A stretch of DNA of 64,000 nucleotides from Sipunculus nudus. Its lineage: Eukaryota; Annelida; Sipuncula; Golfingiida; Sipunculidae. The notes under the pieces were generated by a model. It worked only from the letters and a program-made list of their open reading frames with translations, was not told the origin of the DNA and did no database searches. Below, one piece after another: positions 23,200 through 36,435 of this stretch. Positions within the stretch are counted from its first letter, which is position 1, and each line of letters opens with the position of its first letter. The stretch spans positions 72,259,929-72,323,928 of the forward strand of contig CM049312.1 in NCBI GenBank assembly GCA_026874595.1. The letters are read 5' to 3'. The position numbers and the translations under genes are program-made.

Positions 23200-26100
23200 A
23201 CATTATTTCCAAGGGTCAGATGTTCTTCTAAAAGTTCAGAAATGCAGTGCTTGAATCTGAAAGTGTGCAATATCGGATTTAAGCAGCAACATGGACCGAT
23301 AAAAAGTATCTTTGTAGATATTTGTCAACATAATTTAAAATATAATAACGAAACTCCAAGAGTAACTCTCAAAATTTCATATTACTTAAGGATTTAAGTT
23401 CTCAATAAATAGATATAGTGCTTACTTGATCCACACACAATTGACATGTCTTAGATGCCTTATACACCTTTGAAAATTGACAATATGATATCAGCTTCTT
23501 TTTAGAATAAGTACAGCAAAAACAAAGGCGTTCGTTAAAGCACCTCTGAATAAAATAAAAAAAGAGAGGAAAAGCTGTAATGCTAGGTAAATGTTATGTT
23601 ATAGGCTTAATTCTTCAGAAATGTTTACATTTAAAGGTGGCATCAAAGTTGATATTTGATATTGTTTTAATTTTAGAAATTTTAGATCTTCATAAAAAAA
23701 GACTATTTTATTCCTAGGTCTGTCCCCGTTTGATAAGACTTTGAACGATTCATTTTCCAAAACGATAGGTGTGCGATTGCTTCTGTTGTCAGCTTGTGAG
23801 TTCGTGTGACAGTTGAACACTTTGCTCCATCTTATTTAAACCCTGCAGCCCGCATAGAAACAAAAGATAAACCGATACGTTTCATTGATCAGTAATGAGG
23901 ACAAACAATAACATTGACTGCAAATGGAACATGACTATCCCTGAAGAATTGCTTTAAAAAATTTAATTATGGTTACCGTAAGAAACCAAAAGAAAATTTT
24001 GTCACATGTTCGAGCAGAAGAAAGAGTAGAAAGCACGTCCTCTGTAAAAGTATCGAACAACTAACATGAAATGATCAGCGATCATATCATCAGTGGCCTT
24101 GGGTTCGGTTTGGATTTTCTTAGATATCCCACTACCTGTCTCTTATAATAATTATACAGCCACTATGATTTTGTTTAATTCAGCAAATAAATTGAAAGCC
24201 TTATTTACACTGTGGTGACAATCACACGCCAGCCATTTTAACAGAAGTTCCAAAAGTTTAACACCAAACTCTCAGTTCTGAAGTGTGTATGACTCACACA
24301 AGGGGTACTTACACAACTTGAGTCTCTGACGGAATAAGTAGCCTTTACTATCACTACAAGGCGCACGGAAGACCACCGTCTAAAACCAAATAAGTAGCCT
24401 CCGCCTATCTCAACAAAGCGCACGGGCGACTTCAAACGAAATTAAACCCATATGAACAGTTCAGTATTGACTACAATGCAAATACTAGTACACATAATAG
24501 GCTCGGTTTCTAAAGTTCTCAACAATGACACACAAGCCATTGTCCGACGGGTTTCACATTTGTGTTTCGGGCGACAAATCTCACACATTTTCGCCCACTA
24601 CCACGAGGCAATGGAGTCTACAAAAAGGCAATTTGACAAAATAAACCAATATTCTTGCCTTTCCCGGGTTTGGGCACCATATAGCGGGGTCTCGTTCTTG
24701 TCCAATACTAGATAGTTCGTCCTCCATTTATTTTGCCTCAAAATAGATTCACAAACACACATGTTCCTAAAAACGACTTCAACTGTTCTCAGACATTTCC
24801 AGTGAATTAGGTGCAAGGTTTTGACAATAGAAAACATAGCACGACCAAAACAAAAACTTGCTTTTTAACATTGATATATTACTGTTGCTCATTGACATAT
24901 TTATAATTGATGCTTATCTATGGATTAACAAACATGTTTCACATCGGAGTCCACAACATATGGCATTTTCAGAATAAAGTGACAACCTTAACCAGAGTTC
25001 GTTTATACCTACAGACAAATAGACTGATATCTTTGTAAATCGTTTTTAATCATCTTTAAGACGACTTAAAGTAAGTATTCCTAATTATCCTTACTGATGT
25101 CTTGAGAAAAGGGGGATGTCTATAGAATTTTAATATGCGAAGGATCGTGAAATTGGGTATAATTTTTTTTCTATTAAAGGAATCAACGTCATGGATATCC
25201 TTGCTTCAGATATTATCTTAACTGAAGTATATATGTACATGTTGTTAGCGTCCTTCAGTCACTTCAATTTCTGACCAATTATTTCCCTCAATAATTCTAT
25301 TAAAACGGCTGACCCTTGTTTACACATTGTGTATTACTTTGTTGTAAAAATGGACCTGTCTTCGGAACTGAATATTTCATTGGTGAACACGCGGAATGGG
25401 TCTGACGACTTCCATTGAATGTATCTCTGTACTTCACATGCGGAATGTCCTTTACTCTTCCAATACCGTTAAACAGTAAGGTTCAGTTGTGATAAAACTG
25501 ATTCCTTGGTTAACGTTCAATAATAGCGGCCCATCTTAATACTATCGACACAGCAGAGATTGATAATTACTGTAAACGTAAGCTTAATCGAATTAACATT
25601 GATTTCTTAATCTCATATGAAAAATAACATAAGAATATTCTGCATATTTATTGTGGGCCTGTTTTATTTGTTATTTGGGCATTTTTAATTCCTTATACAT
25701 CAGTGTACACATATTTTATAAAGGAGTTGGTTATAGGCCAATAAAATATAACCGGCCACAGTCAGGGGTAAAGGATTTAACAGATCATTGATGTTTACAT
25801 GTAAATTGCCCATGCGTGACTGGCAGGTGGTAAAAAAAGTTTTGTGTATGCCAAAAATCTACCATTGTCAATGAGAATATTCCTGTATTCATTTATGTGT
25901 GATGCGTCCCCCACTATGAGTGGCAAGAATGTTCGAGCATCTTTAGAGTGGTTTGATCATGCCATGAAGAAAAAGTCAGTTTATACGCATGCTTTGTAAT
26001 GTTAAAGCCATTTGAAATACTTTAAATGTATACTGACGCTTGCATAAGCAAGTGTTCAATGTTAAAAAAGCAAGATATCTTTTCAAGTACTGATTAAAAT

Positions 26101-26880
26101 TTTTTTAGATATTCGACATAAAGTTTTATATGTCAATTGCGTCCCCGAGCCTTATGTAATTTAAAACACATAATTCATCTCTTAGCATTACGTATGCATT
26201 TCCATAATATTTTGAAATCCAAAGTTTGTTTTGTTGAAATAAATACATGCACAAACATAATTTTGCAGCCACACTTTTTTTAATTCATATTTTCCTTTTT
26301 TCTTCGGTCTCCTCAACGCCAGGGTCACAGTATATCTAAACACTAAAGTGCTTGGAAATGCGTGTGACTTCCCCTTGGAACGCAGATTGACTGATGTATT
26401 TTCTCGATAAACATAACCGTTGAAGAGCTTATCTCGAAATACTGTGAAATGTTTATGGAACGTTTATTCATAGGAATATATAGTTATTATACAGGACCGA
26501 TAGAAACTGGTATTGTTTTAATAATACTTGGCAGAAGAGAAAGCGCGCTGACCGTATAATGAGATTATAAACCGATTTGTATTAGAAAAGATTTACTCAG
26601 AAACGAGCGCTGCAGCATGGCATAAGGTCTGGTTGTGATACATGTATATTTGTAAATACAAAACATATACAAGAAGATCACTATTAGCAAATATATATTA
26701 CATTTTCATTCTATCGTTTTTCGAAGTGATTCCAATATCCATGTAATCATTACATATCAATCATATTTACCAGTTTCTGTATAAACTCAAATTATATTTG
26801 CTGTTTTACTGGAATTCCGAAAGTTTGTTTGTTTTTAATAATCCGTGCAATTAGAGTAAGCGGTAACATTATTCTTAGAA
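23200..26880. other. Intergenic, no gene recognised
   Basis: This lies between paralogues B and C. A small two-copy direct duplication occurs at 24,334-24,440 (56-bp period, 'ataagtagcct...gcgcacgg'). Otherwise only short frames without domains were found. Confidence 0.4.
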
Positions 26881-26889
26881 ACCTGTTCA

Positions 26890-29377
26890 CTGTATAAGTA
26901 CTAAAACAGTTTCTTTATTAGAGTGAAAATCTTGTATCTCAATGTCAAATACTTCTCTGTTCAGAGAGCACATGTCAAATAAAACTTTCTAAATGATGTG
27001 AAACTCTTGTCTCAAGTTTCTCTCTGACACAATGCGGTAAAAACAATGCGATCCGTGCAGGAAATCATGCAGGAATTTCTCATTTTGACATGGTTTGAAA
27101 AAGTAGTCAATACTTTAAACCAAAAGAAGGTAACTAAAAGAGATAAAGATACTTTTAGGACGAAAAATAGATAAACATTACAAAGAATAATCCAACTTAA
27201 TGATCGATAAACATGTTTGATTTCTCACACCAATAACTAGAACGACAAGTGCCATATTCTTTAACAGATATATATTTATATATTTATATAATCCTCAAGG
27301 GACCAACTTGTGTCATTCATTTTTTACTCCATCTCTCTCTGTATAGAAACATATAAATTAAATATATATATATATATATATGTGTGTGTATATATGCCGT
27401 TGTGATTGTTTTAATCAAATAAATGAAATTTGTCAATTTTGTCATCCTTATACTTTCTTTACAAAGATTGGGCTGTTTGTGTGGAAAATATTATAAAAAC
27501 TTATATGGGGTCATGGCTTTCCTAAAAGATTATAGGCTCTTTTTATTGTAATTTTCCATTTATTATCCACAGATTGTCTTCCGATTAACCAAGGCTAACA
27601 TACAAAGTTCCCTGCATCAGAAGTGTTAAATCCAACGGGCAAACTGAATAAACAAGATGTTACAACTTTCATCAGCGTTTTCAATGTTTTTTACACCAGA
27701 GGCAGCAGACGATTTAGTTCTTTGCACTAGAAACTTACAGAGAAAACAGGCAAAACCTAGTGAGTTGAAGGACAAACAAGCATGACGATTCTTATATCAA
27801 AGGAAATATTTATAGGATTTGTATGGTAATACGATTCTTTAAAATCAAACATGAACCACAGGATTCTTTTGGCCTGAATCAGATGGGTGACCAGTTTTCA
27901 CAGTAATGATAACGATAATATCTTGATGATTATAACCTGGAGTAAAATCGGATTAACAGCCGAGGTACAGTAGCAAATAGGCATGTATGGGCATTAAAGC
28001 CACATTCCCTGCACCGTATGTAGAGGATCATTCGGAAGCGTTTGGAGGAAGATTCAGTTTTTGTCAGTTTGCATTGCAACAAAACCAGTCGGTTATGGCA
28101 AGATGATCTTAGCTATGATGCAGAAAAATATTATCCCTTGAAAGGAGACTTTGCAGTAACTATTCATATACATAATTGGTGGTGATATAATACTTGCAAA
28201 TTGTAATGATAAATTCCGTCAAGAAAACGATTCTGTCTTCCCTAATATATCCTTTCAACAAAGAGAAATTTGTTTCCAGATAGATAAAGGCAGCGACAGT
28301 CTAAATAAATATAATTTCTCTACCTAGTGTCATTTTTACTCATAATTTATTGTCATTGGGACATTTGTCCTGTTATAAACAAGTGTCTGTTATAAAGAAA
28401 GGAAGGAGCATAGGTTGGTTCATCAGTTAAAGAGCCGGTAAATATTTATGAATTTGAAAAGTCCTGCATTAACCCATCTGGTCATTTTAGTCGTTAAAAT
28501 AACTTAATCGCTCAAGGGACATATTCCTTTTATACCAATAATGTCTACATAATAAACATATAAGTGTGTTTGATTAGTCTATATATTTACCTAGAATACC
28601 AAAGGTTCTGTACTTGACCTATCGGGAACTTTTTATTGCGAACTCAAATAATGACGTCTGCGGCGTATGGGTACATACGATTAAAGTGTATACGTGCGTA
28701 TATTGTTAGGTATTATAGAATTACCAACGATTGGATCAGGTATTTCAACAATTACTTGTAAGGAATAGATCAGACATCGGACAAAAAATGATGCATTAAA
28801 CTCTGACGCAGTTCCCAGAGCTAGTTGCTCTTGCGCAATCCTAATCATATAAATAGAGCTATGGCCTCTACAAAAGTCAGGCCAAAACATGGTAATCATG
28901 CCAAAATGGCTTGTAAAGCCCAATAATTTCTCCACCATGGGCAGCCATTGGAGCAGCTGGGGTTACAGTACGTTGCCATCTATTCCCCCGTGGTTTCTCG
29001 GAGACGGTAAGACATCTGATCTTCCGAACACCATGCCTGTAGGTGGATCTTCACGGAAAATCTTGCATAAAATTTTAAATGTTTCACATGGCAACTGGTC
29101 TTTAATGTAACAGGGTCGGCTGGACTGGGAATGACCACCTTGTCAACGTATATCTCTTTAATATGGCGGTTGCTGGGCCTATTGTCTTCAATTCGCCTGC
29201 ACGACACCTTATATGTTGAACTAACAATATGATTTTATAAAGGGAGGGAGAAACGAGGAAAATATACAAATTTCACAGATAATTAAATGTGTATCAGATA
29301 CTTAAGAATATAATATTAAAATAAGTTTAATACTCACTTGTCAGCCATACGATCCAACGAAGGTTTAATGCCAACAT
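26890..29377 (-). pseudogene. Paralogue C: pseudogene of the signal peptide-domain-PAN family
   Basis: All three exons are present in order but damaged. Exon 1 relic, 29,338-29,377: a shortened leader 'MLALNLRWIVWLT' (13 residues, usual 16) with a GTGAGT donor. Exon 2 relic, 28,725-29,207: 'GELKTIGPA', a frame change, 'VDKVVIPSPADPVTLKTSC' and 'LKFYARFSVKIHLQAW', then a TAG right after 'TTGE' with about 10 residues deleted. 'VTPAAPMAAHGGEIIGLY' follows in another frame, then 'EQLALGTASEF' to 'LQVIVEIPDPIVG'. Exon 3 relic, about 26,890-27,090: 'DRIVFTALCQRET', a stop, 'DKSFTSF', and 'CSLNREVF' in a shifted frame. No correct protein can be produced. The (TA)n tract at 27.36 kb lies in intron 2. 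Confidence 0.85.
27362..27402. repeat. (TA)n/(TG)n microsatellite
   Basis: A run of TA units followed by tgtgtgtg within intron 2 of pseudogene C. Confidence 0.85.
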
Positions 29378-29486
29378 TTATGATCAAATGTTTGAACTTC
29401 AAAGGTTCTTCTTGTATCTGATCCGCTTCTGAAACCAATGAGAATGCTTCAGAACGTAATATTTTTAACTAAATAAACTTCATAGA

Positions 29487-29495
29487 CTATTTATA
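29487..29495 (-). promoter_or_regulatory. TATA-like box of paralogue C
   Basis: The minus strand reads TATAAATAG, starting 118 bases upstream of the exon 1 ATG at 29,377. A CATAAATAG lies 121 bases upstream of the ATG of paralogue D, and weaker A/T motifs occupy similar places in B and E. Conserved position in paralogues supports a core promoter, here left over in a pseudogene. Confidence 0.5.
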
Positions 29496-29499
29496 CTCA

Positions 29500-30174
29500 T
29501 GGGAATATCCGTTTGGCAAATTTAGACGTTTCGAAAAACCACGTGCTTTAAATCTCGAGCAATTAAAATAAAAAAAGTTGTAAAGTTATCCTGATAAAGG
29601 GAAATCTCTTCACGAAATAAATAAAGCGAGCTTTTGGTAGCACAGTGCAGCTACAGATCACTTAAACATATTGAAAATCCCTCGATATTGATTCATTTTT
29701 CAGATAATTGAATAACTGTTTAAAAGGAACATTATACGTTCCGACTCTTGCTTTTAAGAGATAGTACTGACATGTAGGTTTAAAAGCTATAAAAAGAATT
29801 GATTGAGTTTTAGTAATTCATTTGTCTAGATCTACCGTCCTTTTTTTTGAAAAGCAGAATTGATTAATCATCATAATAATGTTTTAAATAAAAAAAGAAG
29901 GCATAGTAAAGGTAAAGGCAAAACAGATGGTCCAATGTAAATTGTGTTCAGAGCAGATTGAAACATTGGAAAAAAGCATATGAACATCATGTGGCTGTCT
30001 GTTAATGGATGGTCGGCAACTTAGGTGGTGTTGTTCTATTTGCGATCATCATGACAGGAGAAAACGGTTGTACTGGCAGTTTCCTTTGTAAATTATGAAT
30101 TCAATGAGCTCATTGATCAACGGGAATATAAAAAAAATCACTTTCTTTCTAACAGAAAAATCTTGAAAAAAAGT

Positions 30175-30234
<60 letters not shown>

Positions 30235-33200
30235 ATGTTCGTGCATAAACGACCAACACAAACGTTTTAATATTAATTTCCCCTAAAGTTTTTGTATTTT
30301 ATAATCAAATCATATCAGTTGAAACCTTGGATCCATAAAATGTTACATTAATTCCATGGATATTGCTGTGAATACTGCAAACAGAGTATAAGAAAATGGT
30401 GTTTCGTCATCGCCTATGGAACTTTAGAGTCTAACTGGCCCTGCAGAGTATAGGGTATTTATCACAGTTTCCAGAACTCTTATTAATCATGGGATGATAA
30501 TATAGTCTTCCTGTGATTGAAGAAAGACAAGGGTGATAAGAGTACAGCTTGGTATGGCTATCAAAGTATGATTATGACCATTCATCGTGTCCGTAGACTT
30601 GACCCGGAAGTGACCCGGAAACCATAGTACGAAAAAGAAGACTTTATGACCACCGTGTGTTCAAATTATGGCATACTTTCGGCCTTTGTAGTAAGAAGTA
30701 AGCATTAAAGTAACATTTATCTGACATCTTGGTCTTTCTTATCGCTACTCTGAGCATGTATTTGAACGAGGACATTGTTATGACAAACAGAGACTGACGT
30801 CAGAAAATCCATACATGCTTAAATCTAAAGGAACGTTTCTGCTTAATGCGTTAGCAAGATAAAGATTTAATAAATATATGACCCCGGTTATTGAACGAAC
30901 GGCTGCCACAAATACTGCTAGATTAACAAGACCATGCCATCGGTATTTCGATTTTTTTGTTTACGACGTTTAGAATCTTCTTAACCAGGTGGAACGTGTA
31001 TGTGCATATTTTAAAAGTATTTTCAATTGAATTTGGGTATTAACCATGACCGCAGTTCCATTTGAACGTATGAACTTATATGAACGTGGTCGAGCATTCA
31101 TCAGATGCATTACAGAAAATGGACCTTATTGAGATAATTAATTAAATGATACGCATGGCGAGACTGACATCTATCCGACTAAACAGTCCGTCTTTAATAT
31201 GCGATATTTCTTGCTGTCCATAATTCGATCAAACATCTGAGTCTCAGGTCAATAATTTCCCCTGTCAACATTGTTGGACACTATTGGCAAAACCTGATAC
31301 ACAGCTGCACATACGTTTCGTCATTTTGCAGTAGACGATTTTTTTTCTGGAAATCAGGGCCCACCTGTTCACCAGGCCGGGAGATATGCAGACCAAGATC
31401 TTATAAGTAATTATAATATACACGGTTGTATTATAGAATACATAATATACGTAATAAACATTTGGCTGGTAGTATTAAAAAATTATATGTATATCCATGT
31501 GGGTGGTGGACATCAAAATCATTTTAGCAGTGATAAATGTATCAATTATTTTTATCACAGAAAATGTTGGTAAAATATATTTAATTAATTTATAAAATAT
31601 GTGTAAGAAAGCCAATAATTAAATATCCTATTTATATCACAGAAATACATCAGCACAAAAGAAAAACACAAAGTAAATCTTATAACAAGGGACCTATGGG
31701 CCACGGGGGTACCATGAGAGGTTGATCCTGATCATACCTAATTAAGGCCACCCCTATGGTGTATTTTTCTTGAAGTCCTCGTATTTAATCTAACCTGGCT
31801 CACACGTGTACCTTTTCGCAGTTTAAGTAGATGAAAGGGACTTGGGATCATTGCTTTTTTTCTATAACTGATAAGTTACCAGTCAATCTGAGGAAGGATT
31901 TAAAGATTTATCAGAAGACTTTATATGACCAAATAGAGAGAGAAAGAAAAAGAGAAAGAGAAACTGAAAGAGAGAGAAACGGTAATTTTCTAAATTTTAA
32001 CATTCATCTGCTTAATATATTCCGACAAGCCATTATGACCTAAGGTGCCTCTAAATGCTTTTAAGATGTTGAAACCTCTGGTGTTTAAAAAAATTATAGC
32101 CGAGAACTTGAGTGTAGGTGCAGTTCATAAAGTGATTAATCATAGTTTCACTTCTTTTATTTTCACAGAGATCAACAGATTGATTGCTCGGTGCATTGAA
32201 TCGTTATCACAAACAAATCCCGTTTGCAAACCTAAACAATGAAATTAATCTTACAGGTGTATTCACTGTAACACTAAGTCCATATAATAAGTATATAGTT
32301 TTATTTGAAAGTAACATTGAATATGCATAGTACAATAATAATGGAGAAAATGTACTACAAATAAGATAAAATATAATGATGATACTACTGCTATAATGAG
32401 TAACAGAGCTGGTATATTTAGAAACAATGTTAGTTTGTACAAAATGGAAGGTCAGGTCCTTGGCAAGTATTATTGACACAAATACAGAGAGAAATATTCC
32501 ACCGGTTAAACAGAAAAAAAAGCTCTCGAGGAGTTAATAGTCAATATATAACATTTGACAAGACCTTTTTATAATGTATAAAATACATTACCCGTACCTG
32601 TGTGTGGCCTGAAGGCATAGCGACTGCACTACATGTTACACTTTTGTTCATTGTTGAAAACAGGAGGCGATATCAGTGTCATGTGCCCTGATGTTGACAT
32701 TTACCTCTGACATAAACCTCATTTCAATTTGAACAACCTATAATGAGCCAAGGAAGCACAACGATTGCTACACAGGGCCCCAGCATGCACTGTGCCACTA
32801 AGCCACCACACCAAGGGTAACAAGTTCAAATCAAGAACCAAGCTTCAACAAAGTTTCTGATATTACATTTTACCCTTTTTAAACATAGTAATCAATACCC
32901 TTTATCAACATAAAAATCAATATTAAACTAAGTCACCTGTATTTTGAGTTGTGCAATTTCATGGAGGCTTACATTAGGAATCGAGCACTACTGCTTATAC
33001 ACGATGATATTTAGATTGTATTTAGTCATATACAATACATATCATATACACGGTAACTGGTGTGGCATTGTTTCTGGTCTAAGATTTGATTGACTTGTAA
33101 TAATTCTCAATTTCAGTAACGTCATATACAGTAAATGAAACTGAATAAACATTAATGACTCCTACATCTGCAATCATATGTAAAGCAACCGGTCCCATTT

Positions 33201-35380
33201 TGACAAAGACCAGCCTGTTAAAATAGTCATTCGTAATTATTTTTGTACACGTTAATATTGTAAGATGTATTATTTATACAAAATAGTGAAATGTATAAAT
33301 CTTATCGTATCTTGTACATTCATTTTGTTACTGCTTATTATAGATTTTAGACATTTGAATTCCTTGTCCATGCTTAATGTTCATGTATCGTATAAAGAAT
33401 ATATTAACCCTTGTGTATATTATAACCCTTTTATTTATACCAGAGAAGTGATGTCACATTAGTGACGTCTGGGTACTTCCTACTCCATTTTTCTGATGAG
33501 ACTTCTTCATGCAAGATGAAGAGCCAGGCCAGGGGTTTGCTATGTTCTGATCCCGACAAACAAAAGCGGAAGAAAATGATACCCTTTAAAGAGCCAACAT
33601 TTAACTTGTTTTGCAATTGTAAACGACATATTTACAAATCAGTGGCTGGCGTGCATCCCGTTTTTTTAATATTCATAATGCATGGTTATCCATGATGCAT
33701 TAGAGTGAGCTGGATGTAGAGTTCAGATGCTCTCATTAGCTTTACATCTTTACTTGCATAGTTATCAGTGCAGCTTTGCCTTTCCTTACATTCATTTTAT
33801 TTCGTCCCACCGGTTGCTCTTTCGGTTATCCATCCCTATTCTGATACTGATCTCGAGCTTCTTTAGGAAAAACTTTGTTTGGTACGCTTGAATGTAACCA
33901 TAATGACACGTAACGAAAAGGTTTCCATATGTTTAAACTTAGTGTTAAGTAATTGGTACATTGGATTCGGCAAAGGGTAAGTTACAGGGTAAATGTAAGG
34001 AAAGGCGTATTTAAGAAAAAAAATTGTGTGGTTATCGTTACTGTCTGTATATAGACTTTTTGTAGCGTCTTATCCATACTGTCTTTTTTTATCCCACATA
34101 GGTCTGAATATCAATAATGCCACTACACGACTACTTTTAAGTAGCATCGAATACTGAATAAGTTGTTTTTATGTGGTGTAGAGTGTGCCTGTATGCCCTA
34201 TGTGCCACATTTGAATAGGTGTTTTTTTTTTTCAAAGTTTTTTTTTTCAATAACACCACTGAAAACATTCAATACAGGGAGGTCGTGTAGGAATTTTGTT
34301 GGCGGCGGTGTGTAAAACGTGATTATGCAGGATGGCTTTTCAAAAGAAAGGGGTTCACTTAAATCAACACAATCGTGAGAAGGCGCAGTAGGGAGGCACA
34401 GGAGACAAAATGGTTGTTTTGGACAACATGCAAAATATACGGAGGCCGTGTGAGTCCTAATGAAACTGGCGAGGTTTAGATTTTTTGTCTGTAATCTGCC
34501 TAGTATGAAACTACGTTAACCATTTTATCCTGATTTCTTTTATCGTGAATGATTATTTGTGTCTCCTTATGGGGCCCCGATTGAGCTGCCAGATCAACGT
34601 TAACAATGTGCGCCAAATCGATCATGATCTGTCCTAACAGTTTTCAAACTGCGGCTGATGAATGAGTACTATACATGTCTTGCCGCTATATGGCTAAGTG
34701 ACGGTCTGTGAAGACCAGGCAATTCTTCAGCAAGCTTAATACAAACAGTAAACTAACTGCAAATAAGTATATCATTATTATTGTCCTCCTTGAATGCCAT
34801 GTGATCAGTAAAAACCGAAGGCATTCCCTCTGGATAAGAAAAATCATTCCTTGGTCTTTTAGCGATTCTTTGTTGGCAAAGTGCTTTACAGGTGCAGCTA
34901 TACAGTGCCCAAATATATATTTTGGTAACCTACCTCGCAGCCTACCTGTTCCCATGGACAGGAAACGACGACTTTTCAATAAGGAAAAGGCGACTAAAAT
35001 TTACTTATTATTTTCAAATATATTTCATTATATATGGTTAAAGATAATATAACTCCACCTGGGCATTAAAAAGTTTTAATAAAATGGATGTAATATTCAA
35101 AGTGTAAAATGAGTTGCTTAATAATAATTTTGAGCTACTTACACTTTCTTTTAAAATATGTTGCAACATATGCTGGAACTGACATATGATTTCAAAACAA
35201 ACTGTTCCCAGGAAACTTTTAGATATAATTTTTATCAATTTCCCATTAAGCCAGCGTCACATATCCGACGGCCTCATGTCGAATCTGTATAACACCAGAC
35301 TGTTGCTGAATATCACACCCGCAAGGAAGTGGAGGGAATGGATTTTTCAGTTACAACTACCCTATTATTTATTGGACGGG
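29500..35380. other. Intergenic, no gene recognised
   Basis: Nearly 6 kb between pseudogene C and paralogue D. It holds microsatellites (30.18 kb TC/TA, 31.93 kb GA-rich), poly-T runs near 34.2 kb and short frames without domains. At 32.7-32.83 kb there are weak tRNA-like A and B boxes, too far apart to call. Confidence 0.4.
30181..30233. repeat. (TC)n(TA)n compound microsatellite
   Basis: Fifteen TC units followed directly by about eleven TA units. The same compound type recurs at 51.2 kb. Confidence 0.95.
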
Positions 35381-35389
35381 CTGGAACGG

Positions 35390-35790
35390 CACCCATTGCA
35401 CATAAGGGTTCAGGCATCGCCCGTCAGTAAACAAACAGGGGCTTATCGAAGCCCGCTCGGCAAACGAGTGGGCGCCATCCAAGTTTCGTTGATGAGCAAA
35501 AGATCGTTTGATGCAAGCCCGACACACCTGCGACATTAAAAAAAAGTTGTACACATTATATTTCTGAGGTCTAAGAGTGAAGAGCACAGCACCAAGGAAT
35601 GTTGAACGTATATGTAAAAGCAGGGAATACATATACACAAGGGGCAAGATTCCTGATGGGACAAGAGCCGGACACGGGCCCGTAGAAGCACGCAGCGCGC
35701 TTAAAGCACGCCCGGCTTGTACAAGTCGGGCTGGACACGTGAGGGGAGCCCGTATTGCGGCCGCGCAGCTCTGCCGATGTCCTTCCGAAT
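35390..35790. other. GC-rich island with a 22-bp near-perfect palindrome, no gene recognised
   Basis: This is a local island of high G+C and CpG in otherwise AT-rich DNA. It contains 'gcccgctcggcaaacgagtgggcg' and, at 35,710-35,731, a palindrome 'cccggcttgtacaagtcggg' with one mismatched pair. Overlapping frames on both strands show no recognisable domain. It could be an unmethylated CpG island, part of an unrecognised mobile element, or a first exon that I cannot see. Confidence 0.4.
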
Positions 35791-36274
35791 CTTGTTTTTC
35801 TTTTTATGTGACAATTATAGATCATTTCACTAGGCTCCCTTTTCATGACCTCAATGTCAGTATGCGTAAACGGTATAAGACAAACAATCTGATCGATAAA
35901 TTTATTTTTTTTACCTGTGATTCGGAGTTTTTCCTCTACATAAAGAAAAACAGTCTCCAGAAAATAGCATGGTACTCCTCTTTGGGTAATCACGACGATT
36001 AATGAACGTCTCGTCTTAGAACAAATTGTGTTATTCAACAATACATAACAGCGCCCGTCTACTCAAAAAAGCATGTTTAAATGGCATGTATGCCAACATC
36101 ATCATATATGTTAGCATCACGAAATAGGACGATACCGGAATATTCTTAAGCGCCTGTACAAATAAGGGACTCAGTCTTTCCAATAAGGGGTTGTCTTTTT
36201 TTACCCACATCTGCCTACATACAGGTACCCACAAATATATACATACATATACATAAACATACATATTTACATAA

Positions 36275-36278
36275 TATG

Positions 36279-36306
<28 letters not shown>
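36275..36306. repeat. (AT)n microsatellite at edge of the D/E duplication
   Basis: About 14 AT units about 130 bp downstream of the stop of paralogue D. A longer (TA)n occupies the matching place beside paralogue E (45,561-45,607). Confidence 0.9.
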
Positions 36307-36309
<3 letters not shown>

Positions 36310-36435
36310 TCATATTTTATATCTTTTATGAATCAAATGACCTCTGTCATATCTTCCTCAGTGTCATTCTAAGTCCACCTCCGTCTTGTTATTAGAATAT
36401 ACAGCGAGTAAATTGCTACCTGATTGTTGTTCACT

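Noticed and set aside
30049-30261. Charged repetitive peptide frames over microsatellites (also 31,831-32,043 and 51,100-51,330).
   Set aside because: These are translations of (TC)n/(GA)n tracts and carry no gene evidence.
32700-32830. tRNA-like A box ('tggcttagtgg') and B box ('gttcaaatt') on the minus strand.
   Set aside because: The boxes are about 70 bases apart, too far for tRNA or a standard SINE head, and no cloverleaf could be drawn.
33445-33565. Hammerhead-ribozyme-like stretch: 'gacgtctggg', then 'ctgatgag' and a perfect hairpin 'cttcat...atgaag'.
   Set aside because: The required GAAA after stem II is absent ('gaagagcc' instead), and five T residues separate the stem I candidate from CTGATGAG. 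At best a dead relic, so not called.
35186-36041. Overlapping 117-156 codon frames on both strands in the GC-rich block.
   Set aside because: Length is explained by low stop-codon density in GC-rich DNA. No domain, leader or splice logic supports them.
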